A stretch of DNA of 64,000 bases from Actomonas aquatica (GTDB lineage Bacteria; Verrucomicrobiota; Verrucomicrobiia; Opitutales; Opitutaceae), in contig NZ_CP139781.1 of the NCBI RefSeq assembly GCF_019679435.2, forward strand, positions 3,753,753-3,817,752, in the 5' to 3' direction. Below the pieces are notes generated by a model. It saw only the letters and a list, made by a program, of their open reading frames with translations, was not told the DNA's origin and ran no database searches. Shown piece after piece: positions 34,287 through 43,898 of this stretch (within the stretch, counting starts at the first letter, position 1; each line of letters starts with the position of its first letter). Both the position numbers and the translations under genes were made by a program.

Positions 34287-34958
34287 ATGTGCGATCCCAC
34301 TCGCCATCTCTACATCTTCTTGGATGAGGCCGGGAATCTCGATTTCTCGCCGAAGGGAACGAAGTATTTCCAACTCGCAGCACTTACCAAGGAACGGCCG
34401 TTCCACGCCTACAAGGAGTTGACCGAGCTCAAGTATGACTTGGTCGAATTGGGCACCAACTTGGAATACTTTCATGCCTCCGAAAACGCCCAACCCGTGC
34501 GCAATCGGGTCTTCGATATTATCCGTCGCAACTTGGAGGGCGTGCGCATCGACGTCCTCGTCGTGGAGAAGCGAAAAACCGGACCAGCGCTTCAACCGGT
34601 CGAGCGATTCTACCCGCAGATGCTCGGCTACCTTTTGCGCTACATTCTCGAGCAACACGACCTCCAGCGCTTCCGGGAGGTCATCGTGATCACGGATGCG
34701 TTGCCCTTGAAAAAGAAGAAGGCCGCCATCGAAAAGGCGATCCGACAGACTCTGGCAAAGATGCTCCCAGCCAACGCACGATACCGGGTGCTCCATCACG
34801 AATCGAAATCCAATCTCGACCTCCAAATCGCCGATTACTGCAACTGGGCTCTTTTCCGAAAATGGAAGGACGGCGACCTCAGATCCTACAACGTGATCGC
34901 CCCTGCCGTGCGCTCAGAATTCGACATCTTCCGCACCGGCACGACGCTCTACTACTGA
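34287..34958 (+). CDS. DUF3800 domain-containing protein
   Basis: 223 residues. The N-terminal LYIFLDEAGNLDF motif, the central FREVIVITDALPLKKKK and the C-terminal NLDLQIADYCNWALFRKW match DUF3800, a predicted RNase H-like fold. The Asp/Glu residues in DEAGN, ITD and QIADY occupy positions expected for metal binding. DUF3800 proteins are often encoded in mobile or defence-related neighbourhoods, yet no partner gene is present here. The gene is less GC-biased than its neighbours and is bracketed by a repeat island with an AT palindrome upstream and a nested hairpin downstream. This suggests acquisition by transfer (inference). Function is unknown. Confidence 0.8.
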   Translation: MCDPTRHLYIFLDEAGNLDFSPKGTKYFQLAALTKERPFHAYKELTELKYDLVELGTNLEYFHASENAQPVRNRVFDIIRRNLEGVRIDVLVVEKRKTGPALQPVERFYPQMLGYLLRYILEQHDLQRFREVIVITDALPLKKKKAAIEKAIRQTLAKMLPANARYRVLHHESKSNLDLQIADYCNWALFRKWKDGDLRSYNVIAPAVRSEFDIFRTGTTLYY

Positions 34959-34984
34959 GACGGTTGAGGAATCCGGAAAAGCGA

Positions 34985-35037
34985 CCACCCCGGCTACTCT
35001 TTCGAGAGAACCCATTGGGTTCTTGTCACCGGGGTGG
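34985..35037. other. Nested stem-loop downstream of DUF3800
   Basis: Outer stem CCACCCCGG / CCGGGGTGG (34985-34993 with 35029-35037) encloses AGAACCC / GGGTTCT (35007-35013 with 35017-35023, loop ATT). It lies 27 bp after the DUF3800 stop. No U-tract follows. A bidirectional terminator or a structured RNA are both possible. Confidence 0.55.
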
Positions 35038-35062
35038 AACCTTTAAAGCGGAGGGCTGAAGC

Positions 35063-35200
35063 TGTCCGACGTAGTCAGACACCGTCTTACCTTGTCGGAC
35101 AAACGAAGCAAAAACTTGAGCATGTCAACGCGCAGGGAATCCCTGCGGCAACGATGGGAGCTAAACGCTCCCGCTACTTTCGTGTCTTTCGTGGTCTCTA
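35063..35200. repeat. Small inverted repeats between DUF3800 and pyc
   Basis: TGTCCGAC (35063-35070) faces GTCGGACA (35094-35101). GGGAGC / GCTCCC forms a hairpin at 35156-35172, followed by the CTTTCGTGTCTTTCGTGG unit, which resembles the other TCTTCGCG/GTCTCTGTGG units of the islands. The interval contains no gene. Confidence 0.45.
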
Positions 35201-35204
35201 AAAC

Positions 35205-38200
35205 CTACTTCGTTTCGGCCGGCTTCACGCGCACCAGCAGGTCCTTGGCTTCGACGGTTTCGCCGACCTTCACGTTCACTTCGGCTATGGTGCCGTTGCA
35301 CGGCGCATAAACCGTGGTCTGCATTTTCATCGCTTCCATCAACAAGAGCTTTTCCCCCTTCTTCACCTTGGCCCCGACCGAGGCCGAGAGCGCGGCGATC
35401 AGTCCCGGGATGGGCGCGGCCACTTGGTTCGGATCGCTGAGATCTGCCTTGGGTTTGGCCTGCGTTTTGGGCGCGACACTCTTGTCCACGATGATCGCGT
35501 CACGCGCCATGCCGTTGAGTTCGTAGTTCACGATGCGACGGCCGTCGGCATCGGGTTCACCGACACTGATCAACCGGATGATGAGCACCTTGCCTTCCTC
35601 GATCTCCACCGAGATTTCCTCGCCCGGCTGCAGCCCGTAGAAGAACGCCGGCGTCGGCAGCACACTCACATCCCCGAAGTGCTTCCGGTGCTTGAGGAAC
35701 GCGTCATGGACCTGCGGATACATGAGGTGAGAGAACAACTCGTCGTCGCTCGGCTCGTGCTTGAGGTGCAGGGCCACACCCGCCCGCGTGTCCGCCAATC
35801 CCTTGGCGAACTTTGCTTCGCGCGCCCGCTTGCTGAGCTTCGGCGCCTTGAGGCCCTTCTTCATCGCCGCACGATAACGCGCCTGCGCCGCCCGGTGCTT
35901 CTGCGCTCCGAGCACGGCTTTGGATACGTCGGCGGGGAAGCCACCATCCGGCCAGCCGAGGCCGCCGCTGAGCATGTCGATCACACTCTCCGGGAACGGC
36001 GTCGCTCCCGGATCGAGGTTCACCACATCGACCGGCTTGATGCCGCGCGAAAAGAGGAACAGCGCCATGTCGCCCACAACCTTCGACGAGGGCGTGACCT
36101 TCACGATGTCGCCAAAGAGTTGGTTCACCTCGGCGTAGGTGCGGGCGATTTCCGGCCAGCGATGCGACACGCCCATCGACTCGGCCTGGGCCTTGAGATT
36201 GGTGTATTGGCCGCCCGGCATTTCGTGCAGGTAAACCTCGGCCGAGCCGCTCTTCGGCGCCGTGTCGAACGGCGCGTAATACGGCCGCACGTTTTCCCAA
36301 TAGTCCGAGAAACGATCAAGCGTCGCGCGGTCGAGCTGCGTGTCGCGCGGCGTGCCTTCGAGCGCGGCGACGACCGAGTTGAGGTTGGGCTGTGAGGTGC
36401 TGCCGCTCATCGACGACAACGCCAGGTCGACAACGTCGACGCCGGCATCGGCCGCGCGCATCACCGCACTGGCGTTGATGCCACTGGTGTCGTGAGTGTG
36501 GAAATGGATCGGCACGCCCACTTCACTGCGCAGCACCTTGACCAGTTTCTGCGCGGCATACGGACGGCAGAGGCCGGCCATGTCCTTGATCGCGATCATG
36601 TGCGCGCCCATGCGCTCCAGCTCTTTGGCGAGGCGCACGTAGTATTTGAGGTCAAACTTGTCGCGCTTCGGATCCAGAATGTCGCCGGTGTAACACACCG
36701 TGCCTTCGCAAATGGCGTGCGTGTCCTGCACGGCCTCCATCGCCACGCGCAGGTTAGGCAGGTAGTTGAGCGAGTCGAAGATGCGGAAGATGTCCATGCC
36801 GCTGGCCGCCGCGTGCCGCACGAAACCCGCCACCACGTGCTCCGGGTAGTTGGTGTAACCCACCGCATTCGCCCCGCGGAAGAGCATCTGGAAACAGATG
36901 TTGGGCGCCTTGGCCCGCAACTGACGCAGACGCTCCCACGGGTCCTCGTTGAGGAAGCGCATGGCCGTGTCGAAGGTCGCCCCGCCCCACATCTCAAGCG
37001 AGAACAACTCCGGCGCCTGGCGCGCCAACGCCCCGGCGCAGGCCAACATGTCAAACGAGCGCACCCGCGTCGCCATGAGCGACTGGTGGGCATCGCGGAA
37101 CGTTGTATCCGTAATCAGGAGACGCTTCTGCTTGCGGGTCCACTCGGCGAACTTCGCCGGGCCGAGCTCGAGCAGCTTCTGGCGCGTGCCGGCCGGCGGC
37201 TCCTCGCTGTGATCGTAGGTCGGCGCCGGAACCGCCGCGAGCGGCGCGGCCGGCTTGTAACCCTTGGCATGCGGATTGCCGTTCACCACCACGTCGCCAA
37301 TGAAGTTGAGCAACTTGGTCGCCCGGTCGCGGCGCGGCTTAAAGCGGAACAGCTCCGGCGTCGTGTCGATGAGCGTGGTAGTCGCCTGCCCGCTGCGAAA
37401 GATCGGATGCGCGACGACGTTCTCCAAAAACGGAATGTTGGTCTTCACGCCGCGAATCCGGAACTCGCTCAAGCAGCGATGCGCGCGGTGCAGCGCGAGT
37501 TCGTAGCTTTGTCCGCTGGCGATGAGCTTCACCAACATGGAGTCGTAGAACGGCGTGATGACCGCGCCCGCAAAACCCATGCCGCCGTCGAGGCGCACCC
37601 CGAGTCCGCCCGGCGAGCGGTAGGCTTGGATTCGACCGTAGTCGGGCACGAACTTGTTTTCCGGGTCCTCCGTCGTGATGCGGCACTGGAGCGCGAAACC
37701 ATTGCGCGGCACGTCGGCCTGCTGCGGCATACCCACCTCGGCCGAGTGCAGGGAGTGCCCCTGGGCGATGAGAATCTGCGCGCGCACCAGATCGAGGCCG
37801 GTGATGATTTCGGTCACCGTATGCTCCACTTGGATACGCGGGTTCATCTCGATGAAGAACCACTCGTGGCGATCGAGGTCGTAGAGGAATTCCACCGTGC
37901 CGGCATTGTCGTAGCCGATCGACTGCGCCATGCGCGCGGCCGACTCGCACAGGTCGCTCACCACCTCGGACGGCAGGCCGTAGGACGGCGCCACTTCGAT
38001 CACCTTCTGATGGCGGCGCTGCACCGAGCAGTCGCGCTCGTGCAGGTGGATGACGTTGCCGTGTTTGTCGCCGAGGATCTGCACCTCGATGTGCTTCGCG
38101 TTGGCGATGTATTTTTCCAGAAACACCGCCGCATTGCCGAAGGCGCGCTCCGCCTCGCCCTGCGCCTCGTCGAGCAACGACTCGAGGTCCTCCGCTTGCT

Positions 38201-38762
38201 TCACGATCCGCATGCCGCGACCACCGCCGCCAAAGGCCGCTTTGATGATGAGCGGAAAGCCAATCTGCTTCGCGATCTTCATCGCCTCCTTGCGATCCGT
38301 CACCGGCTCCTCGGTGCCCGGCAGCACCGGCACGTCGATGCGCTTGGCCAGCGCGCGCGCCGCGGTCTTGTCGCCCATCATTTCGAGCAGGTCCGGCTTC
38401 GGCCCCACCCACACGATGCCGGCGGCCTCGCAGGCGCGGGCGAAGTCGGCGTTCTCCGACAAAAAGCCGTAGCCCGGGTGAATCGCATCGACGCCCTTCT
38501 CCTTCGCGATGCCAATGATGCTGGCGATGTCGAGGTAGGCCGCCACCGGGCCTTTGCCCTCCCCCACCTGGTAGGACTCGTCGGCCTTGTAACGATGGAT
38601 CGAAAAACGGTCCTCCTCGGCAAACACCGCGACGGTGCGCAGGTCGAGTTCGGTGCCGGCGCGGAAGATGCGCACAGCGATTTCAGAACGATTGGCCGCC
38701 ATCAACTTGGCGACGGGGCGAAGCGCCGGGGCGGCGGCGGAGGCAGACTTGGATCGGGTCAT
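35205..38762 (-). CDS. pyc: Pyruvate carboxylase
   Basis: 1185 residues, the normal length for the single-chain enzyme. Order of domains: biotin carboxylase (about 15-470; ATP-grasp loop FGGGGRGMRIV, EMNPRIQVEHTVTE), carboxyltransferase (about 560-830; DTTFRDAHQSLMATRVR, EMWGGATFDTAMRFL, HTHDTSGINASAVMRAADA), the allosteric/PC-tetramerisation region, and a C-terminal biotinyl domain with LLMEAMKMQTT, biotinylated Lys at about 1146. It makes oxaloacetate from pyruvate, bicarbonate and ATP, refilling the TCA cycle. The gene stands alone; PadR is divergent across 218 bp. The start is the ATG at 38762. Confidence 0.97.
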   Translation of the reverse strand: MTRSKSASAAAPALRPVAKLMAANRSEIAVRIFRAGTELDLRTVAVFAEEDRFSIHRYKADESYQVGEGKGPVAAYLDIASIIGIAKEKGVDAIHPGYGFLSENADFARACEAAGIVWVGPKPDLLEMMGDKTAARALAKRIDVPVLPGTEEPVTDRKEAMKIAKQIGFPLIIKAAFGGGGRGMRIVKQAEDLESLLDEAQGEAERAFGNAAVFLEKYIANAKHIEVQILGDKHGNVIHLHERDCSVQRRHQKVIEVAPSYGLPSEVVSDLCESAARMAQSIGYDNAGTVEFLYDLDRHEWFFIEMNPRIQVEHTVTEIITGLDLVRAQILIAQGHSLHSAEVGMPQQADVPRNGFALQCRITTEDPENKFVPDYGRIQAYRSPGGLGVRLDGGMGFAGAVITPFYDSMLVKLIASGQSYELALHRAHRCLSEFRIRGVKTNIPFLENVVAHPIFRSGQATTTLIDTTPELFRFKPRRDRATKLLNFIGDVVVNGNPHAKGYKPAAPLAAVPAPTYDHSEEPPAGTRQKLLELGPAKFAEWTRKQKRLLITDTTFRDAHQSLMATRVRSFDMLACAGALARQAPELFSLEMWGGATFDTAMRFLNEDPWERLRQLRAKAPNICFQMLFRGANAVGYTNYPEHVVAGFVRHAAASGMDIFRIFDSLNYLPNLRVAMEAVQDTHAICEGTVCYTGDILDPKRDKFDLKYYVRLAKELERMGAHMIAIKDMAGLCRPYAAQKLVKVLRSEVGVPIHFHTHDTSGINASAVMRAADAGVDVVDLALSSMSGSTSQPNLNSVVAALEGTPRDTQLDRATLDRFSDYWENVRPYYAPFDTAPKSGSAEVYLHEMPGGQYTNLKAQAESMGVSHRWPEIARTYAEVNQLFGDIVKVTPSSKVVGDMALFLFSRGIKPVDVVNLDPGATPFPESVIDMLSGGLGWPDGGFPADVSKAVLGAQKHRAAQARYRAAMKKGLKAPKLSKRAREAKFAKGLADTRAGVALHLKHEPSDDELFSHLMYPQVHDAFLKHRKHFGDVSVLPTPAFFYGLQPGEEISVEIEEGKVLIIRLISVGEPDADGRRIVNYELNGMARDAIIVDKSVAPKTQAKPKADLSDPNQVAAPIPGLIAALSASVGAKVKKGEKLLLMEAMKMQTTVYAPCNGTIAEVNVKVGETVEAKDLLVRVKPAETK

Positions 38763-38921
38763 GGCAAGATGTGCGACGTCACCAGAGCGCGTCGCAGGGG
38801 TTAAGGGGGAGACGCATCGGTAGTCACGCCGACACTACGGGCAAGGACATCCGCAAAATATGCACAGGCGGATCGTCAAATATCGGCCCCTCTCCCTCTG
38901 AACCACCCGCCAAACTTTTTT

Positions 38922-38938
38922 CTCTCGACGATCGAGAG
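38922..38938. promoter_or_regulatory. Inverted repeat upstream of padR
   Basis: CTCTCGA-CGA-TCGAGAG, a perfect 7-bp inverted repeat with 3-bp spacer, 42 bp before the PadR start. A looser pair TTCTCT/AGAGAA follows at 38953-38958 and 38968-38973, the latter overlapping the AGAGAAG ribosome-binding site. Both could be PadR operators. Confidence 0.55.
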
Positions 38939-38980
38939 TGGGAATAATTGGGTTCTCTCAACCATCTAGAGAAGCACGCC

Positions 38981-39313
38981 ATGTCGAAAAAGAAGAACAG
39001 TCTCCTGCAGGGCACCGTCGACCTGCTCATCCTCAGCTCCCTCCGCACCGAGGATCGGCATGGCTGGGGCATCCAGCAGCGCATCGAGCAACTCGACAGC
39101 CATGTGCTCACGCTCAAGCAGGGTTCCCTCTACCCGGCCCTCGTCCGTCTCGGCGATCAGGGCCTCATCCACTCCGAGTGGCGCATGACCGAAAACGGTC
39201 GCCGCGCCAAATACTACGGCCTCACCCCCGCCGGTCGTGAACGCCTCGCCGAAGAGGTCGCCCAATGGCGCGCCTTCTCCTCCGACCTCAACCTGCTGAT
39301 CGAGGGCGCCTGA
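38981..39313 (+). CDS. PadR-family transcriptional regulator
   Basis: 110 residues from the ATG at 38981, preceded by AGAGAAG at a good spacing. An in-frame ATG at 38948 overlaps the putative operator and is less likely. The winged-helix domain carries the family sequence LLQGTVDLLILSSL, HGWGIQQRIEQL, LTLKQGSLYPALVRLGDQG and YYGLTPAGRERLAEE. PadR proteins of this short type usually repress an adjacent transporter operon. The orphan permease gene follows 92 bp later, a pairing common in Acidobacteriota and Verrucomicrobiota. Confidence 0.9.
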   Translation: MSKKKNSLLQGTVDLLILSSLRTEDRHGWGIQQRIEQLDSHVLTLKQGSLYPALVRLGDQGLIHSEWRMTENGRRAKYYGLTPAGRERLAEEVAQWRAFSSDLNLLIEGA

Positions 39314-39405
39314 AAGGAAGACCGCCGCTCGCGCCCACCGCCACCTCCCGCGCCCTCGCCGCCTCGCGACCTGCCGCCTCAGTCACCACCTCCACCGCCC
39401 GCACC

Positions 39406-42138
39406 ATGAAACTGTTCAACGCCCTTGCCCGCCTCTTCGGCCGCCGCCGCGTCGAGGCCGAGATGGATGAGGAAATGCAATTTCACCTCGAACACCTCAC
39501 CGAGCGCTACGTGAACCGCGGCCTCGCGCCCGCCGCCGCCCGCCGCGCCGCCCTGCGCGAATTTGGCGGCATCGATCAGACCAAGGAAGAGGTGCGCGAC
39601 GCCTGGGGCGCCCGCCTCCTCCAAGACCTCGCCCGCGACCTGCGCTATGCCGTGCTCTCCTTGCGCCGCACGCCCGGTTTCACCGCCATCGCCGTCGTCA
39701 CCCTCGCCCTCGGCATCAGCGTCAACACCGTCATGTTCGCCTTCGTGCGTGACGCCGTGCTGCAGCCCCTCGCCCGCAACGACGCGCGCAACCTGGTCGC
39801 CGTCTACACCAGCCGCGCCGACGCCGACCGCGGTTGGCGCTACTTCTCCTACCCGGAAGTCGAGGCGCTCGCCGAGCAGACCGACGTCTTCGCCAACGTC
39901 GCCGCCTACACCTTCGACGTCACCGCCATCGGCACCGGTCGCGACCAAAACCTACAACGCCGCGTCGTGGGGATGGTTTCCCATTCCTACTTCGACCTGC
40001 TCGGCGTCACGCCCCATGCCGGACGGTTCTTCTCGCCCGACGAGTCCCGCCCCAACGCCTCCATCCCCGTCGCCGTCGCCGACTACGGCTATTGGGAACG
40101 TGCCGGCCAACCGGCCAACTTCATCGGCAGCACCGTGCGCGTGAAACAGCGCGACTACACCATCGTGGGCATCGCCCCGCGCGGTTTCCTCGGCCTCAGC
40201 TCCTCCGTCGGCCCCGACCTTTGGCTGCCCCTCGGCGAAGCGCATCACATTGTCGACGGCGACTTCGACAATCCCAACTACCATCGCCTCAGCCCCATCG
40301 CCCAACTCGCGCCCGGACTCAGCGCTGAAGCCGCTCGCGCCCGCCTGCCCGCCGTCACCCAAAACCTCTGGAATCAGACCGCGCCCAACGAGGATCGCCA
40401 GCTCCTCATCGGCGCCCCCTCGACCAACGACCTGCAGGACGACCAGCCCAACGACGAGAGCTTCATGGGCCTCTTCGCCACCCTCTCGCTCGGCCTCTCC
40501 GCCGTCGTCCTCGTGGTCGCCTGCCTCAACCTCGCCAACCTCCTGCTCGCCCGCGGCGCCGCCCGCCGCAAGGAGATCGCCGTGCGGCTCTCACTCGGCG
40601 CCTCGCGCTTCCGCATCGTGCGCCAACTCGTGACCGAAACCTTCCTGCTCGCACTCATGGGCGGCACCCTCGGCCTCCTGCTCAGCACCTGGGTCGACCA
40701 TATGCTCATGCAACTCTCGGCCGATGCCTTTGCCGTCAGCCAATTCAGCTTCAACGTCCGCCCCTTCGTCGACACGACCACCCTGCTCGCCACCCTCGGC
40801 TTCAGCGCTTTCGCCACCCTCGTGTCCAGCCTCGGCCCGGCCCTGCGCCTCACCCGCCCGAGCCTCATCACCGACATCAAAGCCACCCCCGAGGGCGGCG
40901 CCGACGCCTCCCGCTCCGGTCGTTTCTTCTCCCTGAGCAACCTGCTCGTCGTCGCGCAGATCGCCTGCTCGCTCGCCCTCCTGTTCAGCGCCGCCCTCTT
41001 CCTCGGCAGCGTGCGCCACGCCCGCCATGCCGACCGCGGTTTCGATCCCGCGCAGCAAGTCGTCGCCAACCTCGACTACCGTATCACCGATATGGATACC
41101 GAGCAGATCGCCGCCCGCCAGCAAACCGTGCTCACCCGCCTGCGCGAACGCTACGGCGCCGACGCCGTCGCCACTGCGTCCAACATCCCCTACAACTTCG
41201 ACCTCTCCCGCCGCTCGGTCTATCCGCTCGACGCCCTTGCCCAAGCCAACCCCGAGACCGGCGAGCCCCGCCGCCAGCGCGCCGGTTACACCACCGTGAG
41301 TGGTGGTTACTTCGACCTGCTCGACATCCAGGTCCTGCGCGGCCGCACCTTCAACGCCACCGAAAGCACCGACCCCGCCGGACCGCGCGTCGTGGTGATC
41401 GACCAGCAACTCGCCACCTTCCTCTACGGCGACGCCGACCCCATCGGCCAACGCCTCTACCTCGACAAAGAGGCCCTCAACAGCGGCGACACGCGCCTGA
41501 GCCACGAAGTCATCGGCGTCGTGCGCAGCCCACGCGACCACGTCTTCAACGAACCGCCCGCCCGTCTCTATCGCCCGCTCGTGCAGGACCCGTCGCCCAA
41601 CCTCTTCGTGCACCTGCGCCAGCCCGATCCCATCGCCGCCCTGCCCGATGTGCGCCGCACCCTCGACGAACTCGAACCGCTCGCGCCGCTGCTCGCCGTG
41701 CGTCCGTTGGCCAGCTACGTGGAGCAACACCTCAGCACGCTCGTCATCGAAATCTGCGGCCTCGTGTTTGGCCTGCTCGGCGCCATCGCCCTCGTGCTCG
41801 CCGTCGCCGGCGTCTATGGCGTCAAAGCCCACCAAATCGCTCGCCGCACCCGCGAGATCGGCATCCGCCTGGCCATCGGCGCATCCCCGCGCCGCGTCGT
41901 GCGCCAGATCGTCCGCCAAGGCCTCGCCCAGGCGGCGGTCGGCCTCGCCATCGGCCTGGGCCTCGCCTTCCTCGCCGGCCAGGTGCTCGCCAGCATGCTC
42001 CTCCAGGGCACCAGTGGCCAAAGCCTCATGCTCCTCGGCAGCGCCGCCGTGCTCGCCACCGCCGTATTCCTCGCCACCTGGATCCCCGCCCGCCGCGCCG
42101 CCCGCGTCGACCCCGCGGTCACGTTGAAGTCGGAGTGA
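39406..42138 (+). CDS. MacB/FtsX-type ABC transporter permease (ADOP-like orphan permease)
   Basis: 910 residues from the ATG at 39406 (MKLFNALARLFGRRRVEAEM...). The reading frame extends upstream without domain features. An N-terminal permease-prefix helical segment (about 1-70; EMQFHLEHLTERYVNRGL) is followed by two MacB-PCD plus FtsX repeats. Membrane segments lie near residues 85-110, 360-390, 410-440, 460-490, 510-540, 780-810, 835-860 and 870-900. Motifs include RRKEIAVRLSLGASRFRIVRQL and RTREIGIRLAIGASPRRVVRQI. No ATPase gene is adjacent, as is usual for this acidobacterial-type duplicated orphan permease. The substrate is unknown; export of a small molecule, peptide or lipoprotein is possible. 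Confidence 0.88.
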   Translation: MKLFNALARLFGRRRVEAEMDEEMQFHLEHLTERYVNRGLAPAAARRAALREFGGIDQTKEEVRDAWGARLLQDLARDLRYAVLSLRRTPGFTAIAVVTLALGISVNTVMFAFVRDAVLQPLARNDARNLVAVYTSRADADRGWRYFSYPEVEALAEQTDVFANVAAYTFDVTAIGTGRDQNLQRRVVGMVSHSYFDLLGVTPHAGRFFSPDESRPNASIPVAVADYGYWERAGQPANFIGSTVRVKQRDYTIVGIAPRGFLGLSSSVGPDLWLPLGEAHHIVDGDFDNPNYHRLSPIAQLAPGLSAEAARARLPAVTQNLWNQTAPNEDRQLLIGAPSTNDLQDDQPNDESFMGLFATLSLGLSAVVLVVACLNLANLLLARGAARRKEIAVRLSLGASRFRIVRQLVTETFLLALMGGTLGLLLSTWVDHMLMQLSADAFAVSQFSFNVRPFVDTTTLLATLGFSAFATLVSSLGPALRLTRPSLITDIKATPEGGADASRSGRFFSLSNLLVVAQIACSLALLFSAALFLGSVRHARHADRGFDPAQQVVANLDYRITDMDTEQIAARQQTVLTRLRERYGADAVATASNIPYNFDLSRRSVYPLDALAQANPETGEPRRQRAGYTTVSGGYFDLLDIQVLRGRTFNATESTDPAGPRVVVIDQQLATFLYGDADPIGQRLYLDKEALNSGDTRLSHEVIGVVRSPRDHVFNEPPARLYRPLVQDPSPNLFVHLRQPDPIAALPDVRRTLDELEPLAPLLAVRPLASYVEQHLSTLVIEICGLVFGLLGAIALVLAVAGVYGVKAHQIARRTREIGIRLAIGASPRRVVRQIVRQGLAQAAVGLAIGLGLAFLAGQVLASMLLQGTSGQSLMLLGSAAVLATAVFLATWIPARRAARVDPAVTLKSE

Positions 42139-42149
42139 GCGCGGAGGCG

Positions 42150-43064
42150 CTACCCGTCAGTCGACGGAGGTGTCGTTGACTCCGGGTCGGTCGCGACCGG
42201 CGCCGGCGGCTCGGTCGGCAGCAAGTGCGCAAACGGCGCCGCCGCCTCCAGCACATCGGCCCAGTTAATGTAACGAGACGTCGTGGTGTTTGTGCCAAAT
42301 CGCTGGCTGAATTCCTGCACCACTTCGTAGATCGGTCGCCCCGTCGCCTGCACATCCGGGGAGAGCTTTACGCGAACCGTGTGCGTCCGTGTGCCGATGC
42401 CGTTGTAGATTTTCTCCAGATGATGGACGTAAGTTTCGTTGAATAGATCTAACCGCTCAGCTCCCAGCACCTCGGTGAAGCGGCCATAGAGTTGGTCAAA
42501 CACGCGCGCGCCTTCCTCCGGGAAAACCGGCACCTCAATTACCAGCTCGCTGCCGTCAGCACTGGGCAGGTATTTCGCCCGCTCCAGAGCCAATCGATCC
42601 GAGGCAGACAAAGCGTCACTCAACGCTATTTCCAATCGCTGACGCTCGGCCGCCGTCAGCTCAAAGGCTTCCACAAACCCGTCTGACAAAGTCGTCGACC
42701 TTGCCTGATACGCGCTCTGCCCCAGAAGCCACGGGATTTCATACCCCCGTTCCCCAAAAACCTCATGCAACGCCAGCTTAGCTCGGAAACGCTCCATCCC
42801 CTGCAACGACTGCAGCATCATCACCAATTCATCCGCCGTCAGCGCCCGCTTCAGCCGCACCGTCAATTCGGGTGCAGTGAGACCCTTCTCCTCAATCATC
42901 GCCCGCACCGCCTCCGGGTTCACCACCGCCTTCTCCTCGTCCTTCATTGGGACCACGGCCTCAGCGACGTCGTCCATCACCACCACCTCACTCGGCCCCG
43001 CCGACCAACGTCCCGCGAAAAAGCTCAGAACTCCCACCACCAAGAGTGCGCTCAACCACTTCAT
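42150..43064 (-). CDS. Hypothetical membrane-anchored periplasmic protein
   Basis: 304 residues. An N-terminal hydrophobic segment (MKWLSALLVVGVLSFFAGRW) anchors or exports it. The rest is soluble, helical and charged (MIEEKGLTAPELTVRLKRA, TAAERQRLEIALSDALSAS), ending in a Pro/Thr-rich tail (PTEPPAPVATDPESTTPPS). I do not recognise a family. It converges with the permease gene, leaving 11 bp between stop codons, and is divergent from the DUF4240 lipoprotein with 118 bp between starts. Confidence 0.65.
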   Translation of the reverse strand: MKWLSALLVVGVLSFFAGRWSAGPSEVVVMDDVAEAVVPMKDEEKAVVNPEAVRAMIEEKGLTAPELTVRLKRALTADELVMMLQSLQGMERFRAKLALHEVFGERGYEIPWLLGQSAYQARSTTLSDGFVEAFELTAAERQRLEIALSDALSASDRLALERAKYLPSADGSELVIEVPVFPEEGARVFDQLYGRFTEVLGAERLDLFNETYVHHLEKIYNGIGTRTHTVRVKLSPDVQATGRPIYEVVQEFSQRFGTNTTTSRYINWADVLEAAAPFAHLLPTEPPAPVATDPESTTPPSTDG

Positions 43065-43182
43065 GGCCCCTCACCCTGCGCGCTATCCGCCCGTTGACAA
43101 CTCCGCTCAACAAAGGGATCGGTTCGCCGAACCGTTCGCGCGCCCCCGCTCTCTTTGCTCTTCTGTCTGCCCCCCCTTCACG

Positions 43183-43806
43183 ATGAAACTCTCGGCCCTC
43201 TTCCGACTCGTGGTATTGACCGGCCTTGGCCTGGTCACCTCATCCTGCTCCCAGCCAATCATGAATCCCGAAGCCGCCACCCCTGAAGAAATCGAGCGGG
43301 GCTACGCCGCCGTTTCGCTGGATCGCTTCTGGAGTGTGATCGACCAAGCCCGCGCCGACGCGCCTTCCATTGATGCGCTACCCAACGCACTTCGCCGCCA
43401 CGTGCGGGATTGGAACGCCGACGAATTGAGAGGGTTCGAGTTTCATTTCGGGGACCAGCTGCAGGAAGCTTACCGGTGGGATATTTGGGGCGTCGCCTAT
43501 CTGGTGAACGGCGGCGCCTCCGATGACGGCTTCTACTACTTCCGAGCCTGGATGGTCGCGCAGGGACGCGCCGCGTTCACCGCAGCGCTCAACGATCCTC
43601 AGACCATCGCGGACTACGCCACCGACGATCAGGAAAACGAACTCGAGGAACTGCTCTACGTCGTCTCCGATCTCTACACGCAAAAGACCGGACGTCCTCC
43701 TCCCTACAAGCCCATTGATCCGACCGCGTTTCTGCCTGTCGGCGAGCGATGGGAGGAAGCAGACCTACCCCGACTCTTCCCCAAGGTCGCCGCTCGCTTT
43801 CGCTGA
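43183..43806 (+). CDS. DUF4240-like lipoprotein
   Basis: 207 residues from the ATG at 43183. A lipoprotein signal ends LVTSSC, so the mature N-terminus would be lipidated Cys at about residue 23. Residues about 45-190 match DUF4240: LDRFWSVIDQARADA, YRWDIWGVAYLVNGGASDD and GFYYFRAWMVAQGRAAFTAA. This family is usually cytoplasmic; an exported lipidated version is somewhat unusual. No enzymatic function is known. The GH9 start follows 92 bp downstream on the same strand. Confidence 0.75.
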   Translation: MKLSALFRLVVLTGLGLVTSSCSQPIMNPEAATPEEIERGYAAVSLDRFWSVIDQARADAPSIDALPNALRRHVRDWNADELRGFEFHFGDQLQEAYRWDIWGVAYLVNGGASDDGFYYFRAWMVAQGRAAFTAALNDPQTIADYATDDQENELEELLYVVSDLYTQKTGRPPPYKPIDPTAFLPVGERWEEADLPRLFPKVAARFR

Positions 43807-43898
43807 ACCCGACCTGCAGTCCCTCCGCTGCACATTCAACTCCGCCCGCCCCTCCCGAGTTGCCCGCGGCTGGCCGCGCCGCCACGCTGCTCGCTTCC

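Noticed and set aside
35063..35101. TGTCCGAC/GTCGGACA as transposon ends
   Set aside because: There is only a 23-bp interior and no transposase or target duplication that I can see.
36492..38804. A 770-codon open frame opposite pyruvate carboxylase
   Set aside because: It mirrors conserved pyruvate carboxylase motifs, and its own translation is His/Arg-rich without any domain.
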